Positions 1 to 10,995 of a DNA stretch of 64,000 nucleotides are shown here, one piece after another. The position numbers were made by a program, and so were the translations under genes. The notes beneath the pieces were generated by a model. That model was not told the origin of the DNA and did not search any database. It worked only from the letters and a program-made list of their open reading frames with translations. The DNA comes from Fagopyrum homotropicum (taxonomy: Eukaryota > Streptophyta > Magnoliopsida > Caryophyllales > Polygonaceae), in NCBI GenBank assembly GCA_033239125.1, contig BSWB01000005.1, positions 140,612,494 to 140,676,493 on the forward strand, in the 5' to 3' direction. Within the stretch, counting starts at the first letter, position 1. Every line of letters begins with the position of its first letter.

Positions 1-197
1 ATTGCAGAGATCCATACAATACACAACCAATGAGCTAATTCAACACAACTGCAACACAAATAAATGTGAAACACAACCAATGAGCTAATCTATCATCATT
101 GATTGACTTTCCAAGTTTAAAACAATACTTAGCGGTGTATAGTACCATACAGGGCTTCTCCGAGCTCTTTCCTTGTTGTTGTTCTTACGTGAATATG
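1..197. other. No recognisable feature
   Basis: AT-rich sequence with a short direct repeat (ACACAACCAATGAGCTAAT at about 21 and 73). No coding signal or element end was seen. Confidence 0.4.
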
Positions 198-310
198 CTT
201 TTATGCAGTGGCGGATCCAAGGGGGGTAACGGGTGATACCGTGCCCCGGCTTGCGACGTCGTTTTGCCTTAGGAAGGAAAAAATCCTCCTTAAAACGAAT
301 AATGTTATAT

Positions 311-380
311 GATGTTCTACTAGCTCATTTGGTAGAGGAAGGAGGTACATGAAATCGTGGGTTCAAGTTTTGGGAGTAGC
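311..380 (+). other. tRNA-like stretch with A-box and B-box inside the hAT-like element
   Basis: TAGCTCATTTGGTAGAG at 321 matches the tRNA D-arm/A-box. GTGGGTTCAAG around 358 matches the T-loop/B-box about 39 bases later, which is the normal spacing. CTACT at 317 can pair with AGTAG near 375. No good anticodon arm or clean T-stem is visible, so this is a decayed tRNA or a tRNA-derived SINE head, not a working tRNA gene. Confidence 0.5.
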
Positions 381-493
381 AAAAAGTTCCTTTTTATTTT
401 ATGGATTTATTTTAAACAAGTTACAATATATTTAGATGGAGAGATTAAATGATGTTTATTTATTATTTCATTAATTCCTAACTAATATAATAA

Positions 494-811
494 AATTAAT
501 ATAATTTTTAATACAATAATTCATCAACAACTATCTAATTTATATGACAATATATTTATAAAAAAAACTAAATATACAAAATAATTTTAAATTTTATCTA
601 AGTAAAAAAATAAATTTAATACAATAATTTTTAATACAATAAATTTAATAAAGTTTTATCTAAGTAAAAAAATAAATTTTATAAATTAATATAATTTTTA
701 ATACAATAATTCATCAACAACTATCTAATTTATATGACAATATATTTATAAAAGAAACTAAATATATAAAATAATTTTAAATTTTATCTAAGTAAAAAAA
801 TAAATTTAAAG
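494..811. repeat. Internal 128-bp direct duplication in the hAT-like element
   Basis: Bases 494-621 and 684-811 are nearly identical, at a 190-bp offset. A shorter related block of T/A runs lies between them. This is an internal duplication of AT-rich filler with no coding capacity. Confidence 0.75.
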
Positions 812-1952
812 CTAAAATTTATAGTAAAAAACTTAAGTAAACTTTTTTTATTTATTTAATTTATATATTTTATTGTTTAATTTCAATCTTAATATTCGAC
901 TTCCTTTATAAAAAAATTTTTTTGTGCCCCTCCAACCAAAAGTTTTTGGCTCCGCCACTGCTTTTATGTAACGGTCATCTAAATTTAGTGTCTTTGTACA
1001 TTCAACTTTAGCTTCTTGAAACCTACAAAAGCCAATAGTGAAATAGCATTAGTAATGAATAAATGTGAAATACATATAAGTAAATTGTGGCCATAAATAT
1101 TTTCATATACAAGAATAGCATGTAAATTATATAGTAAATCAAGTGAAACACAAATAAGTACATTCTGAACATAAACATTCTTCATATATAAGAATAGGAT
1201 GTAAAATATAGACGTTGTATTAGACCAAACGATGTTCAGGATACTTGAGCTTGTGTAATTCTAGAAAAGCAGCAGTGAATCCTTTACAAAGAGCAAAAAA
1301 AACAACCAAGTCTTTTAGAACCCTCAAACTAACCCACCATATAAAAGGGGAACACCTAGTTAAAATATCAAAAGATGATCACAAACTGGAAAGGACTGCA
1401 TCGAAGATGAAACACAAAAATACCAGGGTATGGTAAGGCCTTAAGTTGCATGAGTTAGTCCAGTTGGACTGGAGCTAGATGCTTGATGAAGATGGTCACT
1501 GGTTATTCCACTTATCATCATCTGAAAATACAGAAATTGGAACATATTTGTAGTTTCATTTGTGTATCCTAGTCAAAGCGGTACAATGATTCCGTTGTTT
1601 AGCTACTAATAACAACATTAACCAAATCAAAATATAAATTAACTAAATAGAAAGCATCAAAGACAATAACGTCTTTAATGATGATTACCTTTTGATGTTT
1701 TGAATTATTTATGGTTGACTTTCCAAATAAACAATGTGATTGTGTCAAGAATTGACGGAGGATACTTCAAAGTGTTCAGGAGTTGATGGCTACTGGGATT
1801 TTGAAGATGTTATTGGTCTATTTTTCATGATATGCTGCTATATTGTAAATAAGAAATCTCGTACTTTGTGATTTATAGATTGTAGATTGTAGATAGGGAA
1901 CTTTAAGACACATCAATCAATTCATTAATTGAAGAGTAGGCATGAAACTTAC

Positions 1953-2027
1953 AATGGGTTTGCTAGTTACAACAGTAGGAGAGTAGCCATAAAACTTGGA
2001 GTAGTCATCTAGAATCCAGGCCATAGT
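1953..2027 (-). pseudogene. Isolated exon of NAD-dependent glutamate dehydrogenase
   Basis: Read on the minus strand, this 75-nt exon encodes TMAWILDDYSKFYGYSP followed by TVVTSKPI. It is bounded by TTTGCAG upstream and GTAAGT downstream. This matches the plant GDH exon that encodes the conserved TMAWILDEYSKFHG...VVTGKPI stretch next to the nucleotide-binding domain, and the frame is clean. No preceding exon (ending in the MGTNAQ region) and no following exon (starting DLGGSLGR) was found in the expected places. It is therefore an isolated gene fragment, splice sites included. The identity rests on family knowledge, without alignment. Confidence 0.72.
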
Positions 2028-2740
2028 CTGCAAATTGAGAAAAGAGGTGTGATTAGCCTCATAGTAATGTTAAACAAAGAACAACAATGGTTAATGATTC
2101 AAAAAATATTAATTTTCTTTGAAGCATTTTATCGAGCAGTTAAGATGCGCTAAAACCTTAAAATTTCATAAAGAAAGGTGTGATACCCGTTTCAAGCAAG
2201 GGCCGACAACATTCACCGAACATATTTAATCGGCTCGTTAGACTACTTGGGGGTGACCATCATGGATCGATCAGTAAACTCAAAACATAGATATACTTAC
2301 ATGGTTGAATGAATACACAGGGCGATTGAAGATGTGGTGTGTCTGATAGACAAAATGAAGAAGGCAACAGAGAGAAGTGATTCGATCACCAAAAGAATCC
2401 AATTAAACTTAATCTTAGATGTGAATCAAAGATACCTCCTCTAAATCGGCTCTGATGAACGCCTTTGCTCAGCAGGCGGTGAACATGAGTGATGAAGGGT
2501 AAAAATGAAGTCAACAATTAACATATTCACAAATTGTTATAATCTGAGGATAAAATGCAAGGAAAACAGAAAACTCGTTCATCTAACTCAACAATCAAGA
2601 GATTCACACATTCTTCAATCTGTAGCTTCAAGACGAAGCAGAATCAACAGAAGAGAACCGGAGAACTCGCAAAACAGCTTCAAACCGAAATAAAAGGAAA
2701 ACATAAATTTCGAAAGGAAACAGAAGATAAGGAAGCTTAC

Positions 2741-2883
2741 CCTTGAGTCTGAAGACTCTCAACGGCGGCGGCAACCTAGTAGCCTCTTTGGAGTAGGTGT
2801 TCCATAAGGCGGTGGCTGAGCTCGCTGGAGGCGTCCATCACGCAGACCGTCTTAAAAAAAAGGGGTGAAAATTGGGTAATCAT
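2741..2883 (-). pseudogene. First-exon fragment of a reductase-like (cinnamoyl-CoA reductase-related) gene with in-frame stop
   Basis: On the minus strand this reads an N-terminus containing KTVCVMDASSELSHRLMEHL, then LQRGY, a TAG stop (2776-2778), then VAAAVESLQTQ, followed by a GTAAGC donor. KTVCVMDAS...RLLxRGYxVxAAV is the nucleotide-binding start of plant NAD(P)-binding Rossmann-fold, cinnamoyl-CoA-reductase-related proteins. The stop falls where a Thr/Val normally sits, so the copy is broken. I could not place the next exon. It lies on the same strand as, and about 0.7 kb upstream of, the GDH exon, with which it has no known functional link. Confidence 0.5.
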
Positions 2884-3265
2884 GAGCGTTAGGGTTTCGG
2901 ATGAATCCGTTGTTGGGTATCTTTGAAGAATCATATGAGCACCGGTGCTTCAATTCTGTAGAAGGCATCAAAAGCGCGAGATCTAACCACCAAAAACACA
3001 AAAACAAAAAGAAACGGAAAATCTAGGGTTCGGGAAAGATAGAAGAGAATGAATTTGGCATTTCGGCGGCCTGATTGAATCAGAGAGAGGCTGAAGAAGA
3101 AGAAACCGAGGGCGAAGGAGCACAAATCGTGGCTTGTTGGAATCATCCCCATCAGATGAAAGTGAAAGAGACAAGGCGGCGGACAGAATGAAGATGAATC
3201 AACACGTATCATTTACAAATATGAGTCATGACTTAAGGATATTTTAGCATATCCACTATTCATAA

Positions 3266-3615
3266 GGGCCTGTTCATTTCGCATATCCTGATATGAGATA
3301 TGGGTATGGATATCACATATCCGATATCCATGTTTCGTATTTGAGTATATGGATATCAAAGTGATATCCTAGATATCAATACTTTACTTTTTTATCGTTT
3401 TTTGATATCTTAGAAAATTGAGAGATATCACATTCATTTCCTCTCACGTTTCCCTCAAACTTCTCCCTTCCAGTCTTCCTCATTTGATATACCTCACCAT
3501 CTTGCTAAACACAAGTATCAGATATGAGATATCAACCTCATATCCATATCTATGATATCTATACCGATACCGATATCTAATATACTCATATCTGATATGG
3601 GAAATGAACAAGCCC
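3266..3615. mobile_element. PIF/Harbinger-type MITE
   Basis: The element is 350 bp. Its ends are GGGCCTGTTCATTTCGCATATC and the inverted GATATGGGAAATGAACAAGCCC, with TAA on both sides (3263-3265 and 3616-3618). TAA/TTA targets and GGGCCTGTT ends are typical of Tourist/Harbinger MITEs. The interior is full of GATATC/ATATC motifs. Confidence 0.8.
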
Positions 3616-3782
3616 TAAGAACTACTCATGCTTTTAGAATTGTAAGGATATATTCCGTTCAAATTTAGTGTATAAGCTCAATTTGATTAGTTTTGTATTA
3701 GGTTCGGAAGCGCCCCAAAGAAGGCCTAACGAATCCATACTCGACTCCAGTAGATCGTCTTCCGTCTTTGACCTCGTGTGAG

Positions 3783-4663
3783 TGTCACGGGCCGAGTTAT
3801 TCCCCAACTCAGACCGTGCGGCTCTTAGCTATATTGTCGCCCCGACAAGCTAAGATCATCCTTACTCCTCGACGCTCCTTGACAATGAGCGGTTTGTCTA
3901 GATGGCTAAGTGAACTCGGAGAGTTGTCGGCAAACCTTGCCTTTATATTATTCAAAGAGAGCTTTACAAATGAGAGCTTTTTCCAAAGAGAGCTAGAATG
4001 CTTGGAGTTTGGTGGATTTTGTGGGATGATGGAAATGAGGGGTGACCTCCCCTATTTATAGCCTTTGCCACCTCCTCTCCGGGAAGGATCCGGAACCTAA
4101 CTCTCCAAGGTCATTCCGGATCCTTCCTACCTTGACCTTATCCTAACAACTCTAAAACTTTCCCTAAGACTCTAGTCAAGTCTTCAAGGCTCCTACAAGT
4201 TCTAGAAGTCTCTGTCGTCTTCCGGGGAGACCCACCTCCATCCGGATCTTCCCGACAACATCTACACAAGTCTAGAGACATCCGCCGGTTTCTAGACTTG
4301 TCTTGATCCTTCCGGTGCCTTCCGGGTCTCTTCTTGATCCTTCCGGATCCTTCCGGATGCCGCCGCCATCTTCCGGAATATTCCTCCGTCTACCGGAATA
4401 TTCCATCACCTTCCGGAATGTTCCGTCGTGTTTCGGATTCTTTTTGAGCATTCCGGCTCCTCCTTGATCGTCCCGGATCTTTCCGTAATACTCCTTGTCT
4501 TCCCGACATGCCATCTTGACAAGGTTTTTGTCTAACCTCCCGCTTAACCTTCTTCTCATGCCATTGTCGCTTGGCCTTGTCAAATGGTGTCTTGATGACG
4601 TCTTCCGGCAAGTCGTCTTGTCTTGTCGGTCTTGGCATCGTCACGGAAGAGCGGTCCGTGACA
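3783..4663 (-). mobile_element. Solo LTR, 881 bp
   Basis: It starts TGTCACGGGCCG and ends CGGTCCGTGACA. TGAG on both sides (3779-3782 and 4664-4667) gives a 4-bp target duplication. On the minus strand a TATAAATA box lies near 4052-4060. Upstream of it in that orientation is a block dense in TTCCGG/CCGGAA words (4080-4470), as expected for a U3 region. No internal domain or second LTR is present, so it is a recombination product. The flanking sequence continues across it as part of an older LTR. Confidence 0.7.
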
Positions 4664-4667
4664 TGAG

Positions 4668-7600
4668 TATCTTCTTCCTCAATCTACATATGTTTAATAG
4701 TATCATGCTAGGTTGGATCTAGCATAACTTAGAGTGAATGCCAAGTAGTGGCCTTGAACCGTTTGTCGTTGTTGGATGGTTTACGAACATAGTTGTGATG
4801 GTTGCAGTACAATCATAGGATGATCTTCGAGATTAAGAGTTGAACCTAGCATGCTAGGGTTTTGACCTCATATAGGTTTTGGGAGACTAGAAGCCCAAGG
4901 GCTTCTAGCTTATCGATTAGTTATTGATTGTGTGTCTTGTCTGATCAGGCGTTGAGTTACATTCCTGTGGGAAATTGAGTAAGGGATTTAGCGGGTTAGC
5001 TTTGGGACAGGTAAGTCTCCGGACTTACCTAGCTTGCATTTTGCATATTAGTTTCGATGCGTGTTTGGTGGTATGTGTTTATTGTTTATGTGTGCGTTTA
5101 TTGTTTATGGGCGTGTTTATTGTTTATGTTATAACAACTAAACCGGTAATAGGACAACCGACTTTATATGTTTATATTTGGCCCAAGTGTATGATAACGT
5201 GCGGTGACCGTGTAATAACCGAAAATTTTAAACTCCGTTTAATACGGAATTTAACCGGATTCCGATCCGCTAACCTCTAACCTTTAAATAAAGTTAAAAT
5301 AAATTTTAAATTCTATCATTTATGCGACCTTAGTTCACATAAAATAATAAAATGTGTAACCGGAGATATTTCCGTACCTTTAAAGTAAAATAATAATTTA
5401 CCTAATACGGAATATAATTCTGTAAAATTTTTCCGCAAATGCCTACCGATCCATACGAGTAACGGGTTTCGTTTCAGCTCGTTTTAATGAAGCAAAAGTG
5501 GGCTCAATTGTATTGAGGACTGCCGGCCAGCCCAGCCCATTCTTAACCTCTAATTAAAACCTAATTAAGATAACCTAATTTAACCCTAATCTACCCACCC
5601 GCTGTGTGCCGCTACTTCATCTCCTCCCTTGCATTATGAAGAAACTAACCGCAGCAGCTGCCGCTTTCCCCTACCGACGACGCAGCCACGCCGTGCACCT
5701 CCATCTCCCTCGTTCGCCGGCGACAGCAGCCGCTAGGTAAGTCACCCCTCCGTCTATCTTCTTCCTCTTCCGTTCTGTTAGCCGGCCTAATTCGTCTCTC
5801 TCCCCACAGCCTCGACTATAGGCCCTAGCAGCCATCGAGCCGCCACTGAACCGCCCGCCGCTGCGACCACCAAGGCACCACCAGGTTAGCCACCGGTTCT
5901 GTCTATCTCTCCCCGTCCCTCTTTCTGTTTCGAAGCGCAGTAGGGCCTAACCTTGGCGTCACGCAGCCGTTGCGAGTCACGCAGTGAGCCTCCGTCGCCC
6001 TCTGCTACTTCCCTTCCCTGTGCCGTCGCCACACCCCACTGCACACCTCCTGGACCAACGTAGCACCCCGGTGGCAAGGTGACTTCGTCCGCCTAGACCC
6101 TCTCCCGTCTCTTCTGTTCTATGTAACGACAGACAACATCTCACCCCTTCTGATCGCTGCACTGAATAGCCGAGCCCTGCAGTACAAGGTGGTGAGTACA
6201 CTCGAGTCAGCCTACGAGTCGGTCCAAGACGCCCCGCTGTCCCCTGCTGCACCCCAACAACCGAAAGAAAGAACGGACTGCTGCAGTACTATAGGTGAGT
6301 CCAGTTTCCTTGCACTGCTATACGGTTTATAGGACTGTTGGAGGTTTAAAGTGTACGGAGTATATATAGGTATGTACGTAGGAGAGTACTGAAGGTATAT
6401 ATGAGTATACATGGTTTAGCAGTAGAAGATAGTCATGATTAAGCATGGTTAAGTATGATTAGGTTAGAGTAAGTATGCTGAGTATATATATATATCTATA
6501 CATATCATGTATTTTATTTCCGTAACTATAGATAGTAGAGGATAAATAAGTGTATATAATTATGGGATTAAGTAAAGGGTATTTACATGAGTAGTTACTT
6601 AGAGAAGAAACGTTTTTATACGCGGATACATATATGTGTAAGAGTGGAGTAATACCCGAGAAAGAAGTAATGTGATTCTATGTGACGAGTGGTTGAGATT
6701 AATATTATAACCTTTAGTAAACTTTTCTAGAGTAATCAAATATTAGAAAAACGTTCAAAAAGAAATATTAGAAGTTAAGAGGAGACTCGGAGAATTTTCA
6801 ACATTAAGGGTAACATGGTCTTTTACCGTAAGAGAGTTATTTCTGTAATTCCTTCGCATGAGGTTGGACATCTAGATGTGATTTTGATCCATATGCCTTA
6901 TTTGACTGGCGTTTGAGTTACTACGAGTACAGACTGTTTGAGACGCGTTAGAGTGTATTTTGACTCGGGTAAGTCCTTGCGACTTACTTAGCCAGTTTCT
7001 GGATATTAGTTGAGTGATAGTGGTTGTGTGTGCTATGTGCGTGTTTTTAATAATAATAACTTGCTAGGACGACCGTTATTATTATGTTTAAGGCCCAAGT
7101 GTATGTATAACAGGCCGTGACATCACTGCCCAGCTCTGACAGGAGACTGGGAGGTTCTCTATACCCAGACCAGGCAGGTACAAGGTGAGATGCATCGGAT
7201 CCATTCCTGATGGTTACACGGGGGCGGAGGCGAGGTTTGGGAATCCCTCGTGTCACAAAATAAGTATCATTAGCGTGAATGAGTAACTTAACTTAAGATA
7301 ATAAAAGGATTTGTTTGAAAGCATGATGGGTGCTTATTCTTTTGTATGTGTGTGTGCTATTATTGCTTTTCTAATATTTAGATAACTAGCTAATGGTTTC
7401 TGTTGTTGTGTTTTTAGATTTACCGCAGGTTAGACCACCAGCTGAGTGATCCGGAAGTAGTGGTCAGCCGGGTCTCCATACTCCTTAGAGTGGGGGTTGG
7501 GGTTGTGTTTGTCTTTCTTTCTGTTGTTAAGACAGTTGTTCGTTTTCCCTTGTTTAAGTACTTTAGGTTGCTAGACCGTGTTGCATTCATTACCTTAAAA

Positions 7601-8390
7601 TACTATTTTATGAATTTCGGTTTTCCTTGTTTGTGTCTTGTTGCAAGATCCTAGTAATATTGTTGTCAAACTGAGGTTGGGACCCATTGTGAGGTCCTAA
7701 CCAGTAATGTCCCGAGTTCTGAGAATTCGGGGTGTTATAGACCGCTTGTCCAATCCAAAATGGGATGACTGGGAGGTGCCTTGCGACCAGTCCAACGGAT
7801 GATGCTGATCCGCATCAAGTACAAACTCGTATGGTGAAACGGGACAAGGACGAGATCGTTAAGATTCTCGTGTCACACCATAAGTGGAATAGTAAGGGAT
7901 ATGACTTAATAATAACAAAGAGATAATGAACCGGACTTGTGTGTTCGATCATGTTGAGTGTTATGATTCCTTATGTGTGTGTGCCAATACCATGATCCTA
8001 ATGCTGTGAATGCTAGCTAACGGTTTTATACTGATATTGTTGTAGTTGTCTTGCAGGTTAGGGATGCCGCCGAGTGAGGTGGATGAGTGGACATCCGGAG
8101 TCTCCGTACATTATAAGACGGGGATGGTTATGTGATTATGTCGTTTTTGTTTTATGTGTACCTTATGGATTTATGTTTTGGAGTTGTGTCGTTTTGAGGA
8201 CTCGGCTGAGTTTCTAAGTTATATTTTTCTTTTCGATATTGTTTGCATTGCATTAAAACGATTTTGATATTTGCCTTTATTTGTGCCATGTTGGAAAGAT
8301 CCGGTGAAATTGTTGTCAAGCTAAGGGTCGGGACCCATTGTGAGGTCTCCGCCCGTAGCATCCCGAGTCCTGCGGATTCGGGGTGTTACA
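4668..8390 (+). mobile_element. Older gypsy-type LTR, interrupted by nested solo LTRs
   Basis: The right end is GATTCGGGGTGTTACA, the 3' end of the LTR family also seen (inverted) at 26350, 51073, 54747 and 62604. The parts 4668-5210 and 7745-8390 join into the family motif GGTGACCGCTTGTCCA once the inner insertion is removed, which proves the nesting. Shared blocks include AAGTGTAT...ATAAC, the GATCCGG stretch near the ACATTATAAGACGGGG block and the final GGGACCCATTGTGAGGTC. The left end is not resolved and may lie before 3779. Confidence 0.65.
5211..7739 (+). mobile_element. Solo LTR nested in an older LTR, 2529 bp
   Basis: It starts TGTAATAACCG, ends GAATTCGGGGTGTTATA and is flanked by GACCG (5206-5210 and 7740-7744). 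The target is inside a conserved motif of the outer LTR. The 3' half has the same order of blocks as the other LTRs of this family, so it is a relative. The GC-rich part 5590-6300 contains several GTAAGT...CAG pairs that resemble small introns and probably represents the transcribed leader. No second LTR or gag/pol sequence is present. Confidence 0.78.
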
Positions 8391-8448
8391 AAAGTGGCTC
8401 GAGGTCTTAGGGACGTTGTCCCCATGCCAACCATGCTCGCGCAGAAAG

Positions 8449-8471
8449 CTTCCCAGGAGGTCCCCCATCCT
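8449..8471 (-). other. 5S rRNA-like internal promoter fragment
   Basis: CTTCCCAGGAGGTCCCCCAT followed by CCT matches the inverted plant 5S rRNA box C/3' region with one difference in the core. The surrounding bases do not continue the 5S gene well. It could be a relic of a Cassandra-type TRIM LTR, which carries 5S-like sequence, or a stray 5S fragment. It is too short to decide. Confidence 0.35.
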
Positions 8472-8606
8472 GAAATTTCTCCCACACGAATAAGGATGTC
8501 CACGGGTCACGGGTCACCGACCCGGCGGGTACGGGTTCCCCCAGGTCGCGGGTACGGGTAAGAGTCATGAGATCCTTACCCGTCGACCCGCCGGGTCGAC
8601 CCGTAA

Positions 8607-9977
8607 CGGTCACAAATTAAAAAAAATCCCAACGGCTATGCCAAATGTAATTTTTGTGCGGCACAAGACAAGCACAAAAAGGGAGAAGGCTACAGGAACT
8701 ACAAGAGGCATATCCGGAACAAGCATCCCGAAAAAATGGTATTAGCACGAGGGCAAACACAACTTACCGGATACGCATCTACTTTTAACCAACCTCCTTT
8801 ATTTACATATGATCATGCTTCTTCTATGGATGCATTTTCGGAAATGTTAGCCGTAGATTCTTTAGCATTTAGTTTTGCACAAAATGTTGGTTTTAATGAT
8901 TGGATGCAAAATCATGTTCAACCCGCATATAAACCGATTTCTCACCAAACCGCTAAAAGAAAAATGATGCATAAATATAAAATTCGTAAAGAAGAATTGA
9001 TTAAATATTTTATGGAAAACGGTGATATTCAAGTTTCTATTTGTAGTGATATTTGGACCGACGGTTTTCAAAAAAATTCATACACGGGTATTACTTGTCA
9101 TTTTGTTGATAAATTTTGGATTTTAAACAAAAGAGTTTTAGCATTACGAGTTTTCAACGAACAACACACCGCCCAAAATATTGCCCGTTTGATTGCAAAT
9201 GTTTTGGAAGAATATAGATTACTTTCACGAGTTTTTTCAATCGGTTTTGACAACGCCTCCGCTAACACGGCTTCCATTAGAGATTTAACCAAATATTGTA
9301 AGCCGACGGTTGGAATTAAATTTTTTTCACATTAGGTGTGCCGCTCATATTTTAAACTTGTGTGTTCAAGACAGTTTAGCATACGTTGGAGATTTAGTAC
9401 AACCTATTCGAAATATTTTTAATGAACTTTGGTCTAAAAAAGTGTACGTACTAAATGGTATGCATATTGTAAACAAAATGGCGTTTATCCTAAAAAATTT
9501 CCAAATGATGTTTGTACAAGATGGAACTCTACTTACAAAATGATTTACGAATCATATGAATATCGAGAACTTTTAAGTGGTTTTGCCGCACAACATATTG
9601 ACGGGAATTTTGTTTTCGGTGAATCTTGGGTTGTAGCAAAAGATGTAATGGAGGTTTTTAAATATTTTTATGATGCTACTAACACTTTTAGTTATATTAA
9701 TACACCAACTTCAAACATATTTTGTTATGTAGCAATTAATATTGCATTTGCAATTCAACAAGGTCTTTTAATTGAAAATATTTCACGAGCTATTTATTCA
9801 ATGCGAAGTAAATGGTTAGATTATTATACAACCATTCCCGATGTTTTTCTTGTTGCATTTGTGTTAGACCCTAGACGTAAAATGGATGGTTTAAAACAAT
9901 TTTTAGAAAGTTATTATGAATTTTTAGGTTTAGAACAACATCCCGATTGTCATGTTTCTACCATAATTGCTAAAGTT
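8607..9977 (+). pseudogene. hAT transposase (BED zinc finger / RNase H-like), 5' part
   Basis: The start encodes a BED zinc finger (CNFC ... HIRNKH, about 8660-8735). Next comes the hAT catalytic-fold segment with SICSDIWTDG and FDNASANTASI. After a frame change comes RCAAHILNLCVQD, and after a second one the family motif VCTRWNSTY and the region up to FVLDPRRK. The first break fits one extra T in the T-run at about 9320-9327; the second lies near 9430-9455. The frame is then open to 9977, where the CACTA element begins. Length and motif order fit plant RICESLEEPER/DAYSLEEPER-like transposases. The first in-frame Met is at 8736, but the zinc finger lies upstream of it, so the true start was probably further 5' and is lost. 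Confidence 0.88.
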
Positions 9978-10015
9978 CACTAGTACAAAAAAGCACATTG
10001 GTTACAGTACATTTA

Positions 10016-10995
10016 ACACGGTTCCGTGTTTTGGCGTGGTAATTATGCAAATTCAACATTTTTACCACGGTTGTCCAGAAAACCGTGTTAAAAATACTTA
10101 CAATTTACTTCGGTTCACCGATTAACCGTGGTAAATTTATAGAATCACCCATTTTAACACGGTTACCCTTCGAACCGTGTTAAAATATTTGTTATAATAA
10201 CACGGTTTCATGTAACCGTGTTAAACTTGTGTATCATTTATCACGGTTCTCTTCGAAACCGTAGTAAAAATGTTTACAATTTACCACGGTTACTCTCCAA
10301 ACCGTGTTAAATTAGCGTATAAACAAAATTTACCACGTGTTTCAATTAACCGTGTTAAATATTTTAAAAAAAATAATTTGAAAGATTTTTAGAAAGTGCG
10401 AGATTTTCCGGTTCTCTTCGAGACCGTAGTAAAAATGTTTACAATTTACCACGGTTACCCTCCAAACCGTTTTAAATTAGTGTATAAACACAATTTACCA
10501 CACGTCTTTCAACTAACCGTGTTAAATATTATTTAAAAAATAATTTCAAATTTATTTAGAAACCGTGAGTTTTGCCGGTTTTGTGACCGTTGTAAAAATG
10601 TTTACAATTTACCACGGTAACCCTCCAAACCGTGTTAAATTAGCGTATAAACACAATTTACCACGTCTTTCAACTAACCGTGTTAAATATTATTTAAAAA
10701 ATAATTTAATTTGAAAACTTTTTTAGAAAACTTTTTTAGAAAAATAATTTAATTTGAAAATAATTTAATTTGAAAACTTTTTTAGAAAACGCGAGTTTTG
10801 CCGGTTCTCTTCGAAACCGTTGTAAAAATGATTACAATTTACCAAGGTTACCCTCCAAATCGTGTTAAATTACCGTATAAACACAATTTATCACGTCTTT
10901 CAATTAACCGTGTTAAATATTTTTTAAAAAATAATTTGAAATTTTTTAGAAAGGGCGAAATTTGCCGGAAACTAAAACTTTTTTCATTAAACCCG
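10016..10995. repeat. Left subterminal repeat array of the CACTA element
   Basis: The word ACCGTGTTAAA and its complement TTTACCACGGTT recur many times. A larger unit of roughly 180-200 bp (starting TTGCCGGTTCTCTTCGA...GTAAAAATG) repeats about four times. Such arrays are transposase-binding sites in En/Spm elements; the binding role here is inferred. Confidence 0.85.

Larger units (their letters stand above)
206..960. mobile_element. Non-autonomous hAT-like element with 8-bp target duplication
   Basis: The element is 755 bp. It begins CAGTGGCGGATCCAAGG and ends with the inverted copy TTGGCTCCGCCACTG. It is flanked on both sides by CTTTTATG (198-205 and 961-968). An 8-bp duplication together with a short TIR starting CA is the hAT signature. 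No transposase is encoded, and the interior is mostly A/T with an internal 128-bp duplication and a tRNA-like stretch. The ends and target duplication are seen directly; the superfamily is inferred from the duplication length. Confidence 0.82.
969..3262 (-). other. Zone of minus-strand gene fragments, no intact gene
   Basis: Several exon-like pieces lie on the minus strand. These are the glutamate dehydrogenase exon (1953-2027), the reductase-like first exon (2741-2883) and a possible terminal exon at 1441-1521. The last begins after TTTCAG, reads 26 codons ending GLTHAT and stops at TAA; I do not recognise it. Bases 2931-3230 look like a 5' leader. The pieces do not belong to one known gene, so the region is best read as captured or scrambled fragments rather than a functional gene. 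Confidence 0.4.

Noticed and set aside
311..380. Functional tRNA gene
   Set aside because: A- and B-boxes are present but the anticodon arm and acceptor stem do not form properly; kept only as a tRNA-like relic.
4272..4583. 103-aa minus-strand ORF
   Set aside because: Made of TTCCGG-type repeats in a solo LTR; repetitive Arg/Asp/Pro peptide without meaning.
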